The translations under genes were made by a program, and so were the position numbers. From positions 434,001 to 498,000 of the forward strand of contig JAFEBO010000003.1 in the NCBI GenBank assembly GCA_018242625.1: 64,000 bases of DNA, written 5' to 3'. This DNA is from Planctomycetota bacterium. GTDB lineage: Bacteria > Planctomycetota > Phycisphaerae > Phycisphaerales > UBA1924. Position 1 is the stretch's first letter. Each line of letters opens with the position of its first letter. The notes under the pieces are model-generated. The model saw nothing but the letters and a program-made list of their open reading frames with translations, ran no database searches and had not been told where the DNA came from. Positions 17,696-25,573 of this stretch are shown in pieces.

Positions 17696-20602
17696 TCAGG
17701 GGCAGAAGAAGGCGGAGTAGGCGTCTGAGAAGAGGACGAAGTCCGAGTCATCGACGAAGGTGTCACCGTTGAGGTCGGCCGGGCAGCCCGCGGGCATGGA
17801 CGGATCGGAGCAGATCAGGAGGCTGTAAGCGTCGGAGAAGAGAACGAAGTCGGAATCATCGACGGTGCCGTCGCAGTTGAAGTCGGCGGGGCAGAAGATG
17901 ATGGCAGCGTTGGTGCTGGCCTGGCCGCCGCACGAGTTGCTCACGAAGCAGTTGTAGTTTGTGGCAACGTCGGCGCCGCTGATGGAGCTGACGGTGAGCG
18001 TGGGCGTGTTCACGCCGCTGTAGTGGCCGCCGTTTGCGAGGTTGGTATTGCCCTTACGCCACTGATAGTTGAGCGTCGGGGAGCCCGCGCCCAGTGCGGA
18101 GAACTGACGGGAAGACCCGGGACAGGCGTGCACATCGACAGGGTTGACCGAGACCGTGGCGGCAACGCACGGATCGGCGCGGTTGTAGATCACGAGCGCG
18201 AAGTCCTGATCAAGAGCGCCACCGACATTGGGGACGCCGTCCGCGACGATGTTGGTCGCGGTCACGGTGACGGTGAATGAGCCGGAGGTTCCCGCGGGGA
18301 GGAAAACACTCTCGACGTTGTTGACGGCGTCCGCGGAGCCGCCGGTGGTGGAGGCCGAGCCGGAGAATACATTTCCCTTGTAGGTGTTGGCGCCGACGGT
18401 GACGGTGAGATCGAGGTTGTTCTTGTAGGCGGCGCCGCCGGTTGCACCGGGCGCATCGGTCCACGCGAGCGTGACGCGGAAGGGCTTGGTGGAATCGGCG
18501 ATCGTTCCGGTGAACACGCGGGACTGGCCGGAGGCGGTGAACATATCGCCGGCATCCTGATCACGGATGACGGTGTTCGCATTGCGGAGGAAGAGCTCCC
18601 CGAGGTTCATCATGCCCATGCCCTGGCTGTTGGACCAGAGGTTTCCGGCGGCGCCCGTGCCGGTCATGTAGCGGGCGGAGTTCATGAGCACGGCCTTGGT
18701 CATGGCGGGGCTGGGAGGTGTCAGGCTGTTGTTGATAAAGAACTGGCGGATGAGGGCGCACGCGCCGGCAACGGCCGGGCACGAGTGGCTCGTACCCGAG
18801 GAGGCGGTATAAAACTGCTGGCCGCTGTTGGGGAAATAGTTCGAATTGAACCCGCCGCAAACTCCGTTGGCGGTGTAGCACGAGTCGGCCGTGCCCGTGG
18901 CGGACGGGCTGGCCACCTGAACGACGCCGCCGGACACGTGAGTACCGGGGGCCACGATGTCGGGTTTCCTGCGCGTGTCCGAGCACGGGCCGCGGCTGGA
19001 GAAACTGACGATGTCGTTGGCGCTGTTGGCCTGAGAATCGGTCGTAGCGCAGAGGTCCGAGCCGCCAAAGGGCTGAACGTTCTCGGCAGCGCCGACGGTG
19101 ATCACGTTCTTGCCCGTGCCGGGCGAGCCGATGGTGCTCGAACCCGAGCCCGCGTTGCCGGCGGAGAAGACGATGACCATTTCCTGGTTGCCGGCGGTTG
19201 CGAACGTGGAGCCGGTGGGCTGAGCATCGCGGACGAGCGCGTCGTAGGACTGGGCGTCGGTGTTGTACGCGCCCGCGACATTGGCTCCCCAGCTGTTGGT
19301 GCTGATGCGGGCGCCGCTGTTGTACGCCTGGGACTGGAGGTTGGCGTAGTTGGGGCTGGTGAAGGTGGACGGGTCGAAGATGACCGAGGAACCGGCCTTG
19401 ACGAAGGGGCAGACGCCCAGGCCGTAGTGATAACCGGAGGAATCGGCGAAGGGGAAGCCGGCGAGATCGTCGTAGCCGAGCACGATGTGCGTGTTGAGCG
19501 TGCCGTGACCGTCGCAGCCCTTGAGGGTGCTGCCGGAGTGCGCCGTGCCGATGAGGCGGTTGTAGATGATGCGGCTTGCGCCCGGGCGGATGCCGCCCTC
19601 GTACAGGCCGAAGTGATTGGGAGAGGTGGTGGCGTTGTCGATGCCGCTGTCCGAAACGTCCACCGCGAAGTTGGAAGCGTTGAACTGCGCCTGCGTGAAG
19701 CCCTTGGAGCCGAGCCAGGCCAGGTAGCCGGGGCCGGAGGGGACGTTGCCGGAGAGATTGCCGGCGATGATTTGATCCTGGCGCTCGTCCATCTTCTCGG
19801 GCATCAGGTACGGCTGGATGGAGACGACATCGGGACGGGCCGCGATAGCACCGAGCATGGCCGGCGGGATCGGGGCGATGATGTTGTGGTAGTTGAGCAG
19901 CTCGTACTCGCTGACGACATCGCCGTTGCGGACGGCGTTGATCGTGCCGACGGTGGCGGGGTTTGCCGCGCCGTCCCTGACAAGCTGGATCGAGAAGAGG
20001 GGAGAGGATTCGCCGTTGCGCTGCACCGCGATCGCGGGATCGGCCATCATCGCGCCCGCGGCGGGATCGATCTTGTATTCATCCTCGTAGCGACCGTTCC
20101 ACTGGAACTCGGCGCGCTGCGCCGCGACTTCCTGGAGCTTTGCGATCTGCTCGGCAGAGCCGTAAACAAGGTACGCGTTGCTGGGCAGGTAGGTGACGAC
20201 CTCGACGCCCGACTCGGTCATGCGGCTGAACCACTCGGGCTGGACCGGGCCGGCGAACTGGACCAGGTGGAGCGAGCGCCCGGCGAAGCTGCCGCGCGCG
20301 ACAGGAGCGGCCGATCGCGTCGTGTCGATGGCGCCCACATTCAGGAGAATCTTGTTTTCGTTTTCCAGGATCTCCGCGCCGCTGAGCTGGGCGGCGTCGG
20401 CGGCGGGAAGTTCAAGGACGGAGAAGCTGCCGTAGTCGGCCACCTGGCGGGCCTGCAGCTTCGAGACGCCATCGAAGTTGGCCGGAATGCGGACCTTGAC
20501 GGTGCCGGGCTGGCCGAAGTGCGCCGTCTGGGCGAGCACGGCAGATGCGCTGCCGCACGCGGCGAGAAGCGCGAGAGCGATCGAGATACGGAGCTGCTGC
20601 AT
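17696..20602 (-). CDS. secreted subtilisin-like (S8) serine protease with Ig and GC-type dockerin domains
   Basis: 968 residues, signal peptide MQQLRISIALALLAACGSAS. The peptidase domain (about 300-700) shows the triad Asp318 (VDVSDSGID), His366 (GCDGHGTLNTH) and Ser605 (SSGTSHSCPAVAG), with the oxyanion Asn in VFSAGNAGSG. A P-domain-like beta region follows (RVFTGTIADSTKPFRVTLAW, NNLDLTVTV), then an Ig-like domain (SRQFSALGAGSPTLNYQWRK) and the tail (CPADFNCDGTVDDSDF, CPADLNGDTFVDDSDF). The roughly 280 residues before the domain may act as propeptide. The motifs around His and Ser differ from the common GHGTHVAG and GTSMATP. ATG at 20602 with GGAATTAGGA upstream. Confidence 0.9.
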   Translation of the reverse strand: MQQLRISIALALLAACGSASAVLAQTAHFGQPGTVKVRIPANFDGVSKLQARQVADYGSFSVLELPAADAAQLSGAEILENENKILLNVGAIDTTRSAAPVARGSFAGRSLHLVQFAGPVQPEWFSRMTESGVEVVTYLPSNAYLVYGSAEQIAKLQEVAAQRAEFQWNGRYEDEYKIDPAAGAMMADPAIAVQRNGESSPLFSIQLVRDGAANPATVGTINAVRNGDVVSEYELLNYHNIIAPIPPAMLGAIAARPDVVSIQPYLMPEKMDERQDQIIAGNLSGNVPSGPGYLAWLGSKGFTQAQFNASNFAVDVSDSGIDNATTSPNHFGLYEGGIRPGASRIIYNRLIGTAHSGSTLKGCDGHGTLNTHIVLGYDDLAGFPFADSSGYHYGLGVCPFVKAGSSVIFDPSTFTSPNYANLQSQAYNSGARISTNSWGANVAGAYNTDAQSYDALVRDAQPTGSTFATAGNQEMVIVFSAGNAGSGSSTIGSPGTGKNVITVGAAENVQPFGGSDLCATTDSQANSANDIVSFSSRGPCSDTRRKPDIVAPGTHVSGGVVQVASPSATGTADSCYTANGVCGGFNSNYFPNSGQQFYTASSGTSHSCPAVAGACALIRQFFINNSLTPPSPAMTKAVLMNSARYMTGTGAAGNLWSNSQGMGMMNLGELFLRNANTVIRDQDAGDMFTASGQSRVFTGTIADSTKPFRVTLAWTDAPGATGGAAYKNNLDLTVTVGANTYKGNVFSGSASTTGGSADAVNNVESVFLPAGTSGSFTVTVTATNIVADGVPNVGGALDQDFALVIYNRADPCVAATVSVNPVDVHACPGSSRQFSALGAGSPTLNYQWRKGNTNLANGGHYSGVNTPTLTVSSISGADVATNYNCFVSNSCGGQASTNAAIIFCPADFNCDGTVDDSDFVLFSDAYSLLICSDPSMPAGCPADLNGDTFVDDSDFVLFSDAYSAFFCP

Positions 20603-20662
20603 TCCTAATTCCTTTCGTCTTTGCCAGCCAATCGGTCAGTTGTCGTGTTTATTGGGAGACGG

Positions 20663-20701
20663 GACACAATTCCACAAAGTTGTGTCAGAGAAACTGACAC
20701 A
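20663..20701 (-). promoter_or_regulatory. two overlapping inverted repeats upstream of the subtilase gene
   Basis: GACACAA (20663-20669) pairs with TTGTGTC (20680-20686). The same segment extended, TGTGTCAG (20681-20688), pairs equally with CTGACACA (20694-20701). Only one of the two hairpins can form at a time. Position, 60-100 bases before the start codon, suggests an operator or an mRNA leader structure. The function is unknown. Confidence 0.35.
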
Positions 20702-20949
20702 GGCGAGACGCAACGCAGCGTCCTGTTGCACGGACAAGAAGAACAAAGTAGATCGATATCTCCCGCGCCGATGAGGGCGCCGCTTTCTCTCCCTGCGACT
20801 CCACGTCCATTTTAATGGAATCACCAGACGGACGCAAGAGAGAATGATCGCCCCTCCGCGGGCGCGAGCCCCTTGTTGAGGGGTCGTTCTGGCCTTTGGC
20901 GGCTCGGGGAGAGCATGTCGGCCCGCCGAAAAGGGCCGAGAGGCCGGAC

Positions 20950-21195
20950 GCAAAGTGCTATTCGTGACCGCAACGCTGGTGCACTTCCACTGAAACGCGA
21001 CCGCGTCCTCAAAGTCATACCCCGAGGCGCAGGTGGTCGAAAGCGCGAGGGTCTGTCCCGGGCTGGGTGACCGGCTGGCGGGCTGTCTGGCGACGCAGGG
21101 AGCCCGTATCGGACCAGCGGGCGCAGCCATACGAGAGAGGACCGCCCGCAGAGACAAAGGACCCGCCGACGATCAACTCGCCGCTCGGCAATGGA
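20950..21195 (-). pseudogene. frameshifted remnant of a WNG-repeat/Ig protein
   Basis: Directly downstream of the propeller gene. One minus-strand frame (about 21191-21095) reads LPSGELIVGGSFVSAGGPLS and then GCARWSDTG. A second frame (about 21100-20954) continues CVARQPASRSPSPGQTLALS, CASGYDFEDAVAFQWKC. The order matches the intact gene, where SFTLAGGVASGRFARWTD is followed by the Ig-like text VPPAADSIHAGESIEITATP and GVSYQWLRNG. A frameshift separates the two halves and there is no start or dockerin end, so this is a decayed copy of the C-terminal part. The rest of 20702-20949 shows nothing recognisable. Confidence 0.6.
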
Positions 21196-21199
21196 TCGG

Positions 21200-23938
21200 C
21201 TAGGGACAAAGGAGATTGTCGTACGCAACGGCAAAGATGCTGAAGTCGGCGTCGTCGACGAAGGTGTCGGCGTTGAGGTCCGCGGGGCAGCCGGCGGGCA
21301 TGGCGGGGTCGGAGCAGAGGAGCAGGTCGTAGGCGCCGGCGAAGAGGACGAAATCGGAGTCATCGACGACGGCGTCGTGATTGAGATCGCTCGGACAGGC
21401 GGCGGCGACACTGATAGCAACCGCGGCGCTGGTGGCGCTGCCGCAGGGGTTGGAGAAGACGATGGTGTAGCTGCCGGCGTCGGAGGGTTGCGCGGAAGAG
21501 ATGGAGAGCGGCGCGGGGGTTCCATCTGTTGGTGAAGCGAGCGTGCCGGAAGCGCCGGAGACTGTGCCGCCACCGGGTGATGCGCCGCCGGGGCCGTTGC
21601 TAATGGGAGCGCCGTTTCGCAGCCATTGATAGGAGACGCCGCTGTAGCCGGTGGCGGGAGTTGCGGTGATTTCGATGGATTCGCCGGCGTGGATGCTGTC
21701 TGCGGCGGGCGGGACGGCGATCCAGGGCTTGGGCAGGTCGGTCCAGCGGGCGAAGCGGCCGGAGGCAACTCCGCCAGCGAGGGTGAATGAACCTGCGGCG
21801 ATGATTTCCTTGTCGGCGAGAGCACGGACTGCATAGACGGCCGGATAGCGGCCCGACGTACCGGAGCCGAGCGCCGTCCATGTGGAAGCACCGCTGCGGC
21901 GGATGAGGTTATTGACGTTCATTCCGCCGAGCATCGTGAACGAGCCTCCGGCGATGAGGCCGTTGGAGGGGAGCTGGTCGATCGCGTTGACGGAGAATCC
22001 GGCGCTTGCGTTCGATGAGCCCAGGCCCCAGACGCGGAGCCACTGCGTGCCGCTCCATCGCGAAATGCCGCCAAAGCTTGGTCCGCTTGCGCCCTCGCCG
22101 ACCGTAAGGAATGGCCCGCCTGCAATGAGGCTGCCGTCTGCCTGCAGCGTCAACCCGTTGGGAGGATTATCAAGACCGGTGTTCATCTTGGACCAGGCTG
22201 TGCCGTTCCAACGGGCGACCATGTATGCAGCGACGTTGTTCACTTTGTTGAATTCGCCGCCGATGACCAGGTCACCGTTGCCCATAACGATCGCGGAACA
22301 CACGTAGCCTGGCGGATTCCATGGGCCGGTGGTGCCGCCGCCGATGGCGGACCAGGACGAACCATTCCAGCGGGCGATATTGCCGGCGGTGACGCCGCCG
22401 GCGGTGGTGAAGAGCCCGCCCGCCGCAATGTCGCCGTTTGGATAAACCGCGAGGGCGGCGACAGTCGGAGCAGTGCCGCCGGTCATGCCTGTGCCGAGCG
22501 ACGACCACGTGCTTCCGTTCCATTTGGCGATGCGGTTTGCGCTCGTGCCGCCGGCTGATGTGAATTCTCCGCCGGCAACGACGTCACCGCTCGGAAGCAC
22601 CGCCAAGGCATTGACGGCGCCGTCGGTTCCTGCGCCCAAGGGGGACCAGCTCACCCCGTTCCACCGGGCAACGTAGTTCGCTTCGATATTTCCGATGGTG
22701 AGGAATCGACCCGCGGCGATCAGGTCGCCGTTTGGAAGAGTGACCGCCGCCAAGATGTCGTTGCTGATGCCATTGCCGAGAGTTGACCAGGACGAGCCGT
22801 TCCAGACTGCGGCGCTATCGGCGCCTTTTCCGTTCAGGACGCGGAAGTTTCCCCCGGTGAAGATTTTGCCGTCGGGCAGGACCGTCACGGCGGTCATGGC
22901 GCCGGAGAGAGGGTTTTCGCCCTTGACTCCTTCGCCGAAATTCACCCACTGCGCGCCGTTCCAGAGCGCCGCGCGTCCCTTCTGATTGGGATATTGGCCC
23001 ACATATCCAACGGCGACCAGTTCACCGCTCGGAGCGGCGGCAACTTCATCGATGATGTACCACGAATTGCTGGGATAGCCGAACCAGGTCGAACCGTTCC
23101 AACGGGCCATGCGCGAGGCAGTGACGCCGTCGACGCTTCCAAAGACGCCGGCGATGACGAGGTCGCCGCTTGGCGTGACGGCCATGGAATTCACGATGCC
23201 GCTGACGCCGGTGCCGAAGAGAGACCAGGACGATCCATTCCAACGGGCGAGCCCGTTGGCGTTTGTGTAGTTGTCGGCCCACATGAAGTTGCCGCCGGCG
23301 ACAATGTCGCCGTTTGGAAGCAGGGCGAGCGCGTAGACCGTTCCGGCCTGAATGCCGAGCGTGACCGGGGCGTGGAGGCCGACCCAGGTGGTGCCGTTCC
23401 AACGTGCAACGTCGTACGCCTGATCGACGCCCTGACCGACCAGGAAATATCCGCCCGCGACAACATCGCCGTCGGGCATCGCGAGGAGCGCATAGACCGT
23501 TGCATTGAAGCCATCTCCCATGCCGGACCATGCGGTTCCGTTCCAGCGGGCGACACGCGGGCTGGTGGCGATGCCTCCGGCGGAAAGGAAGTCGCCGGCG
23601 GCGACAAGGTCTCCATTGGCCGCGACGGCGAGAGTTTGGATCTCGCCATCGGTGCCGGAACCGAGCGGCGCCCAAGAAGAGCCGTCCCACATTGCGATGT
23701 TGGAAGCGGCGACCGTACCGGCGTGGGAGAACCCGCCGGCGACGACAAGCCGCGGGGCGAGCGGGCCAGCGCCGTCCGGATCCCACATGACCGAGGAATA
23801 GATGTGACCGTCGACACCGGGAATCCCATCACCGGGCAGCCACTGCGGCTGGCATTGGGCGTGCGCGGCGCTCGCGCCGGCGACGGAAAGAAGAAGGCTC
23901 GCAGAGATGAGCCCGGCCGACACGGCGCTTGTTTTCAT
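21200..23938 (-). CDS. secreted WNG-repeat beta-propeller protein with Ig and GC-type dockerin domains
   Basis: 912 residues from the ATG at 23938; signal peptide MKTSAVSAGLISASLLLSVA ending near AHAQ. Residues about 30-720 are roughly 14-15 repeats of about 45-50 residues of the form IARWNGSSWSPLG followed by VNALAVLPSGDVVAGGEF and SAGG, as in delta-60-type or WD-like propellers. An Ig-like domain (about 725-830, AGESIEITATPATGYSGVSY) follows, then the dockerin tail (CPSDLNHDAVVDDSDF, CPADLNADTFVDDADF). No catalytic residues are recognised; a surface recognition or scaffold role is plausible only. Decayed copies of parts of this gene lie on both sides. Confidence 0.82.
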   Translation of the reverse strand: MKTSAVSAGLISASLLLSVAGASAAHAQCQPQWLPGDGIPGVDGHIYSSVMWDPDGAGPLAPRLVVAGGFSHAGTVAASNIAMWDGSSWAPLGSGTDGEIQTLAVAANGDLVAAGDFLSAGGIATSPRVARWNGTAWSGMGDGFNATVYALLAMPDGDVVAGGYFLVGQGVDQAYDVARWNGTTWVGLHAPVTLGIQAGTVYALALLPNGDIVAGGNFMWADNYTNANGLARWNGSSWSLFGTGVSGIVNSMAVTPSGDLVIAGVFGSVDGVTASRMARWNGSTWFGYPSNSWYIIDEVAAAPSGELVAVGYVGQYPNQKGRAALWNGAQWVNFGEGVKGENPLSGAMTAVTVLPDGKIFTGGNFRVLNGKGADSAAVWNGSSWSTLGNGISNDILAAVTLPNGDLIAAGRFLTIGNIEANYVARWNGVSWSPLGAGTDGAVNALAVLPSGDVVAGGEFTSAGGTSANRIAKWNGSTWSSLGTGMTGGTAPTVAALAVYPNGDIAAGGLFTTAGGVTAGNIARWNGSSWSAIGGGTTGPWNPPGYVCSAIVMGNGDLVIGGEFNKVNNVAAYMVARWNGTAWSKMNTGLDNPPNGLTLQADGSLIAGGPFLTVGEGASGPSFGGISRWSGTQWLRVWGLGSSNASAGFSVNAIDQLPSNGLIAGGSFTMLGGMNVNNLIRRSGASTWTALGSGTSGRYPAVYAVRALADKEIIAAGSFTLAGGVASGRFARWTDLPKPWIAVPPAADSIHAGESIEITATPATGYSGVSYQWLRNGAPISNGPGGASPGGGTVSGASGTLASPTDGTPAPLSISSAQPSDAGSYTIVFSNPCGSATSAAVAISVAAACPSDLNHDAVVDDSDFVLFAGAYDLLLCSDPAMPAGCPADLNADTFVDDADFSIFAVAYDNLLCP

Positions 23939-24079
23939 GTGTTTGAACCTTACCGACCCCATCGAAACCGCCCGAAGATACCACAAGAGGGGCCGGCAAT
24001 CCATAGTCATGAGGAATAAAGATGCCCTGCGTAGATGCGGGGCAGGGGTATGTTCGGGCGACTATGCGGCCCGGGCGCA

Positions 24080-24150
24080 TCACGGGCAGAGCAGTTGGTC
24101 GTACGCAACGGCAAAGATGCTGAAGTCGGCGTCGTCGTCGACGATGCGTG
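24080..24150 (-). pseudogene. orphan GC-type dockerin C-terminus
   Basis: The minus strand reads VDDDADFSIFAVAYDQLLCP then stop, equal to the last 20 residues of the neighbouring propeller protein apart from one inserted and one changed residue. Forty bases (24098-24137) are identical to 21218-21257. Upstream text has no first EF-hand and no protein, so this is a fragment left by duplication or recombination. Confidence 0.65.
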
Positions 24151-24159
24151 GGGAGCAAG

Positions 24160-24749
24160 GGGCCATTGTCTGCCCGCTCCGCTTGGTCCGTGCGCTTCTC
24201 CGGCCTGTTGGGAGAACTCTCCGGCTCATCCGGACAACCTTCCGGGGCGGCTGTCTCACTCTCCGGTCGGGCCGGAGAGAAATCCGGACCGATTGTCGAG
24301 GCTTGCGATCAAGTGGTACAGCTCTCCGGTCGATCCGGAGACAAGCACCCCCACACCCCGCCAAGGCACCCCCACACCCCGCCCGAGCTTCGCGGCACGG
24401 CGGAAGAAGGCCAGGGCAATTCACCACGGAGAACACGGAGAGCACAGAGACGGATTGGGAAGAAGGGAAAGGCAAGGGACATTTCACCGCGGAGAGCGCG
24501 GAGGATGCGGAGAAAAGCTGATGGGCGAGAGAAGACCGCGAGCATCGCACCGCGACGGCTACGAAGGGCACGACGAAAGGCAGAAAAGACAAAGCACACG
24601 CGCGGAGAGGGGGGACGTGCACCCGACAGCTCACTCGAACCCGCGAAGCGACTTCCCTTTCTTGTTCCCCCGTCTCGCTCTTTCTCCGTGTCCTCTGTGC
24701 TCTCGGTAGTCATCCTCTTTCTTTTCCCGCACCCGCAGGAGTTTCCCAC
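24160..24749. repeat. intergenic region with palindromes, direct repeat and CACGGAG-type repeats
   Basis: No gene is supported here. The region holds CTCTCCGG/CCGGAGAG palindromes (24259-24279; 24323-24341), and an 18-base direct repeat GCACCCCCACACCCCGCC at 24345-24362 and 24366-24383. Two copies of a short purine-rich repeat follow at 24420-24455 (TTCACCACGGAGAACACGG and more) and 24482-24517. A copy in opposite orientation lies at about 24671-24715. Confidence 0.6.
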
Positions 24750-25433
24750 ATGGCGGCCTCTCGCTCGAATTACATCCCGCGTGCCGATGCCGAGTTCAAC
24801 ACGTGGCAGAACGGCTTTGCCGGTCCGGCGGCGGACTTCCTGATCAACAACCTCATCTCCGAGGACCTGGCGATCAAGCTGCTCAACGCGCAGATCCTCT
24901 GGCAGGCGACCTACGCGCAGCACGTGCAGAAGCAGGCCGCGGCGGCGGCGGCGACGCAGCAGAAGGATGAGGCCCGCGCGGCCTACGAAGCGGCGGCGCG
25001 CGAGGCGGCCCGCGCGATCCAGGGCTACCCGGGCGCGACCGATGCCGACCGCGCCGCGATGGGCATCACGGTGCGACAGACCGGCCGCACCCCCACCCCC
25101 ACTCCCACGAGCGCACCGCTGGCCCGCATCGAGGTGCGCGACCGGCTGCGGCACACGATCCGCTTTACCGATTCGAGTTCGCCCACGCGCCGCGCCAAAC
25201 CCAAGGGCACGCTCGGCGCGGAACTGCGATTGAAACTGGTGGACGCCGGAACCCCCACCCCCACGGACCCGAACGCGCTGCAATTCCTGTCTCTCGCCAC
25301 CGACGGCTCGGCCACGGCCGAGTTCGACTCAAAGGACGGAGGCAAAACCGCCGTCTACATGCTGCGATGGGTCGGCCCGGGCGGAATCGCGGGGCCGTGG
25401 AGCGAGCCGGTTTCGGCAACGGTCGCCGCTTGA
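24750..25433 (+). CDS. hypothetical protein, paralogue of the gene at 29553
   Basis: 227 residues, MAASRSNYIPRADAEFNTWQ at the start. Predicted layout is a helical N-terminal half (about 10-105, Ala-rich, with QKDEARAAYEAAAREAARAI) and a Pro/Thr hinge (TPTPTPTSAP). A beta-rich half resembles a fibronectin-like domain, ending GGKTAVYMLRWVGPGGIAGP and WSEPVSATVAA. No signal peptide and no catalytic motif are seen. The protein at 29553 has the same layout and many identical positions (YIP.AD..F..WQ, KDEAR.AY, A..GITV, R..HTI.F.D...PTRR.KP.G, GGKTA.Y.LR.V.P.G..GPWSE). I do not recognise the family function. Confidence 0.75.
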   Translation: MAASRSNYIPRADAEFNTWQNGFAGPAADFLINNLISEDLAIKLLNAQILWQATYAQHVQKQAAAAAATQQKDEARAAYEAAAREAARAIQGYPGATDADRAAMGITVRQTGRTPTPTPTSAPLARIEVRDRLRHTIRFTDSSSPTRRAKPKGTLGAELRLKLVDAGTPTPTDPNALQFLSLATDGSATAEFDSKDGGKTAVYMLRWVGPGGIAGPWSEPVSATVAA

Positions 25434-25439
25434 AGAGAA

Positions 25440-25478
25440 GGCATTCACCACAGAGGCACAGAAAGCACGGAGGAATCG
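25440..25478 (+). repeat. dispersed CACGGAG-type repeat copy
   Basis: ATTCACCACAGAGGCACAGA and AAGCACGGAGG follow directly after the stop of the gene ending at 25433. It belongs to the same family as the copies at 24.4, 29.3 and 61.1 kb. Confidence 0.6.
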
Positions 25479-25529
25479 GGGAACCGACAGGCAATGGCAC
25501 CGGGGAACCCAACGAGCCCGACGGTGCTG

Positions 25530-25535
25530 TATAAT
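25530..25535 (+). promoter_or_regulatory. TATAAT -10 box
   Basis: A perfect TATAAT in GC-rich sequence, 37 bases before the ATG at 25572. No good -35 hexamer is seen. It is immediately followed by the inverted repeat at 25534. Confidence 0.5.
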
Positions 25536-25573
25536 TCGAAGCATTGGTGGTAATCAACCGGGGTGCTTCGAAT
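25534..25573 (+). promoter_or_regulatory. 10-bp inverted repeat spanning the start codon
   Basis: ATTCGAAGCA (25534-25543) is the exact reverse complement of TGCTTCGAAT (25564-25573), with a 20-base gap. The second arm includes the A and T of the start codon at 25572. It could be an operator or an RNA hairpin hiding the translation start. Confidence 0.45.

Noticed and set aside
18785-20608. 607-codon plus-strand open frame
   Set aside because: Antisense to the subtilase gene, whose catalytic motifs and signal peptide are clear.
21200-23938. Possible CRISPR-like or tandem DNA array in the propeller gene
   Set aside because: The periodicity is in the protein repeats (about 45-50 residues) with diverged DNA, not identical spaced repeats.
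8223-24150. True cellulosome with cohesin-dockerin interaction
   Set aside because: Dockerin-like tails are present, but no cohesin domain or scaffoldin is seen in this window and the front domains are not glycoside hydrolases.
24148-24843. Open frames over the repeat region on both strands
   Set aside because: The translations are made of repeat text (for example HGEHGEHRE-like) and cross the start of the real gene at 24750.
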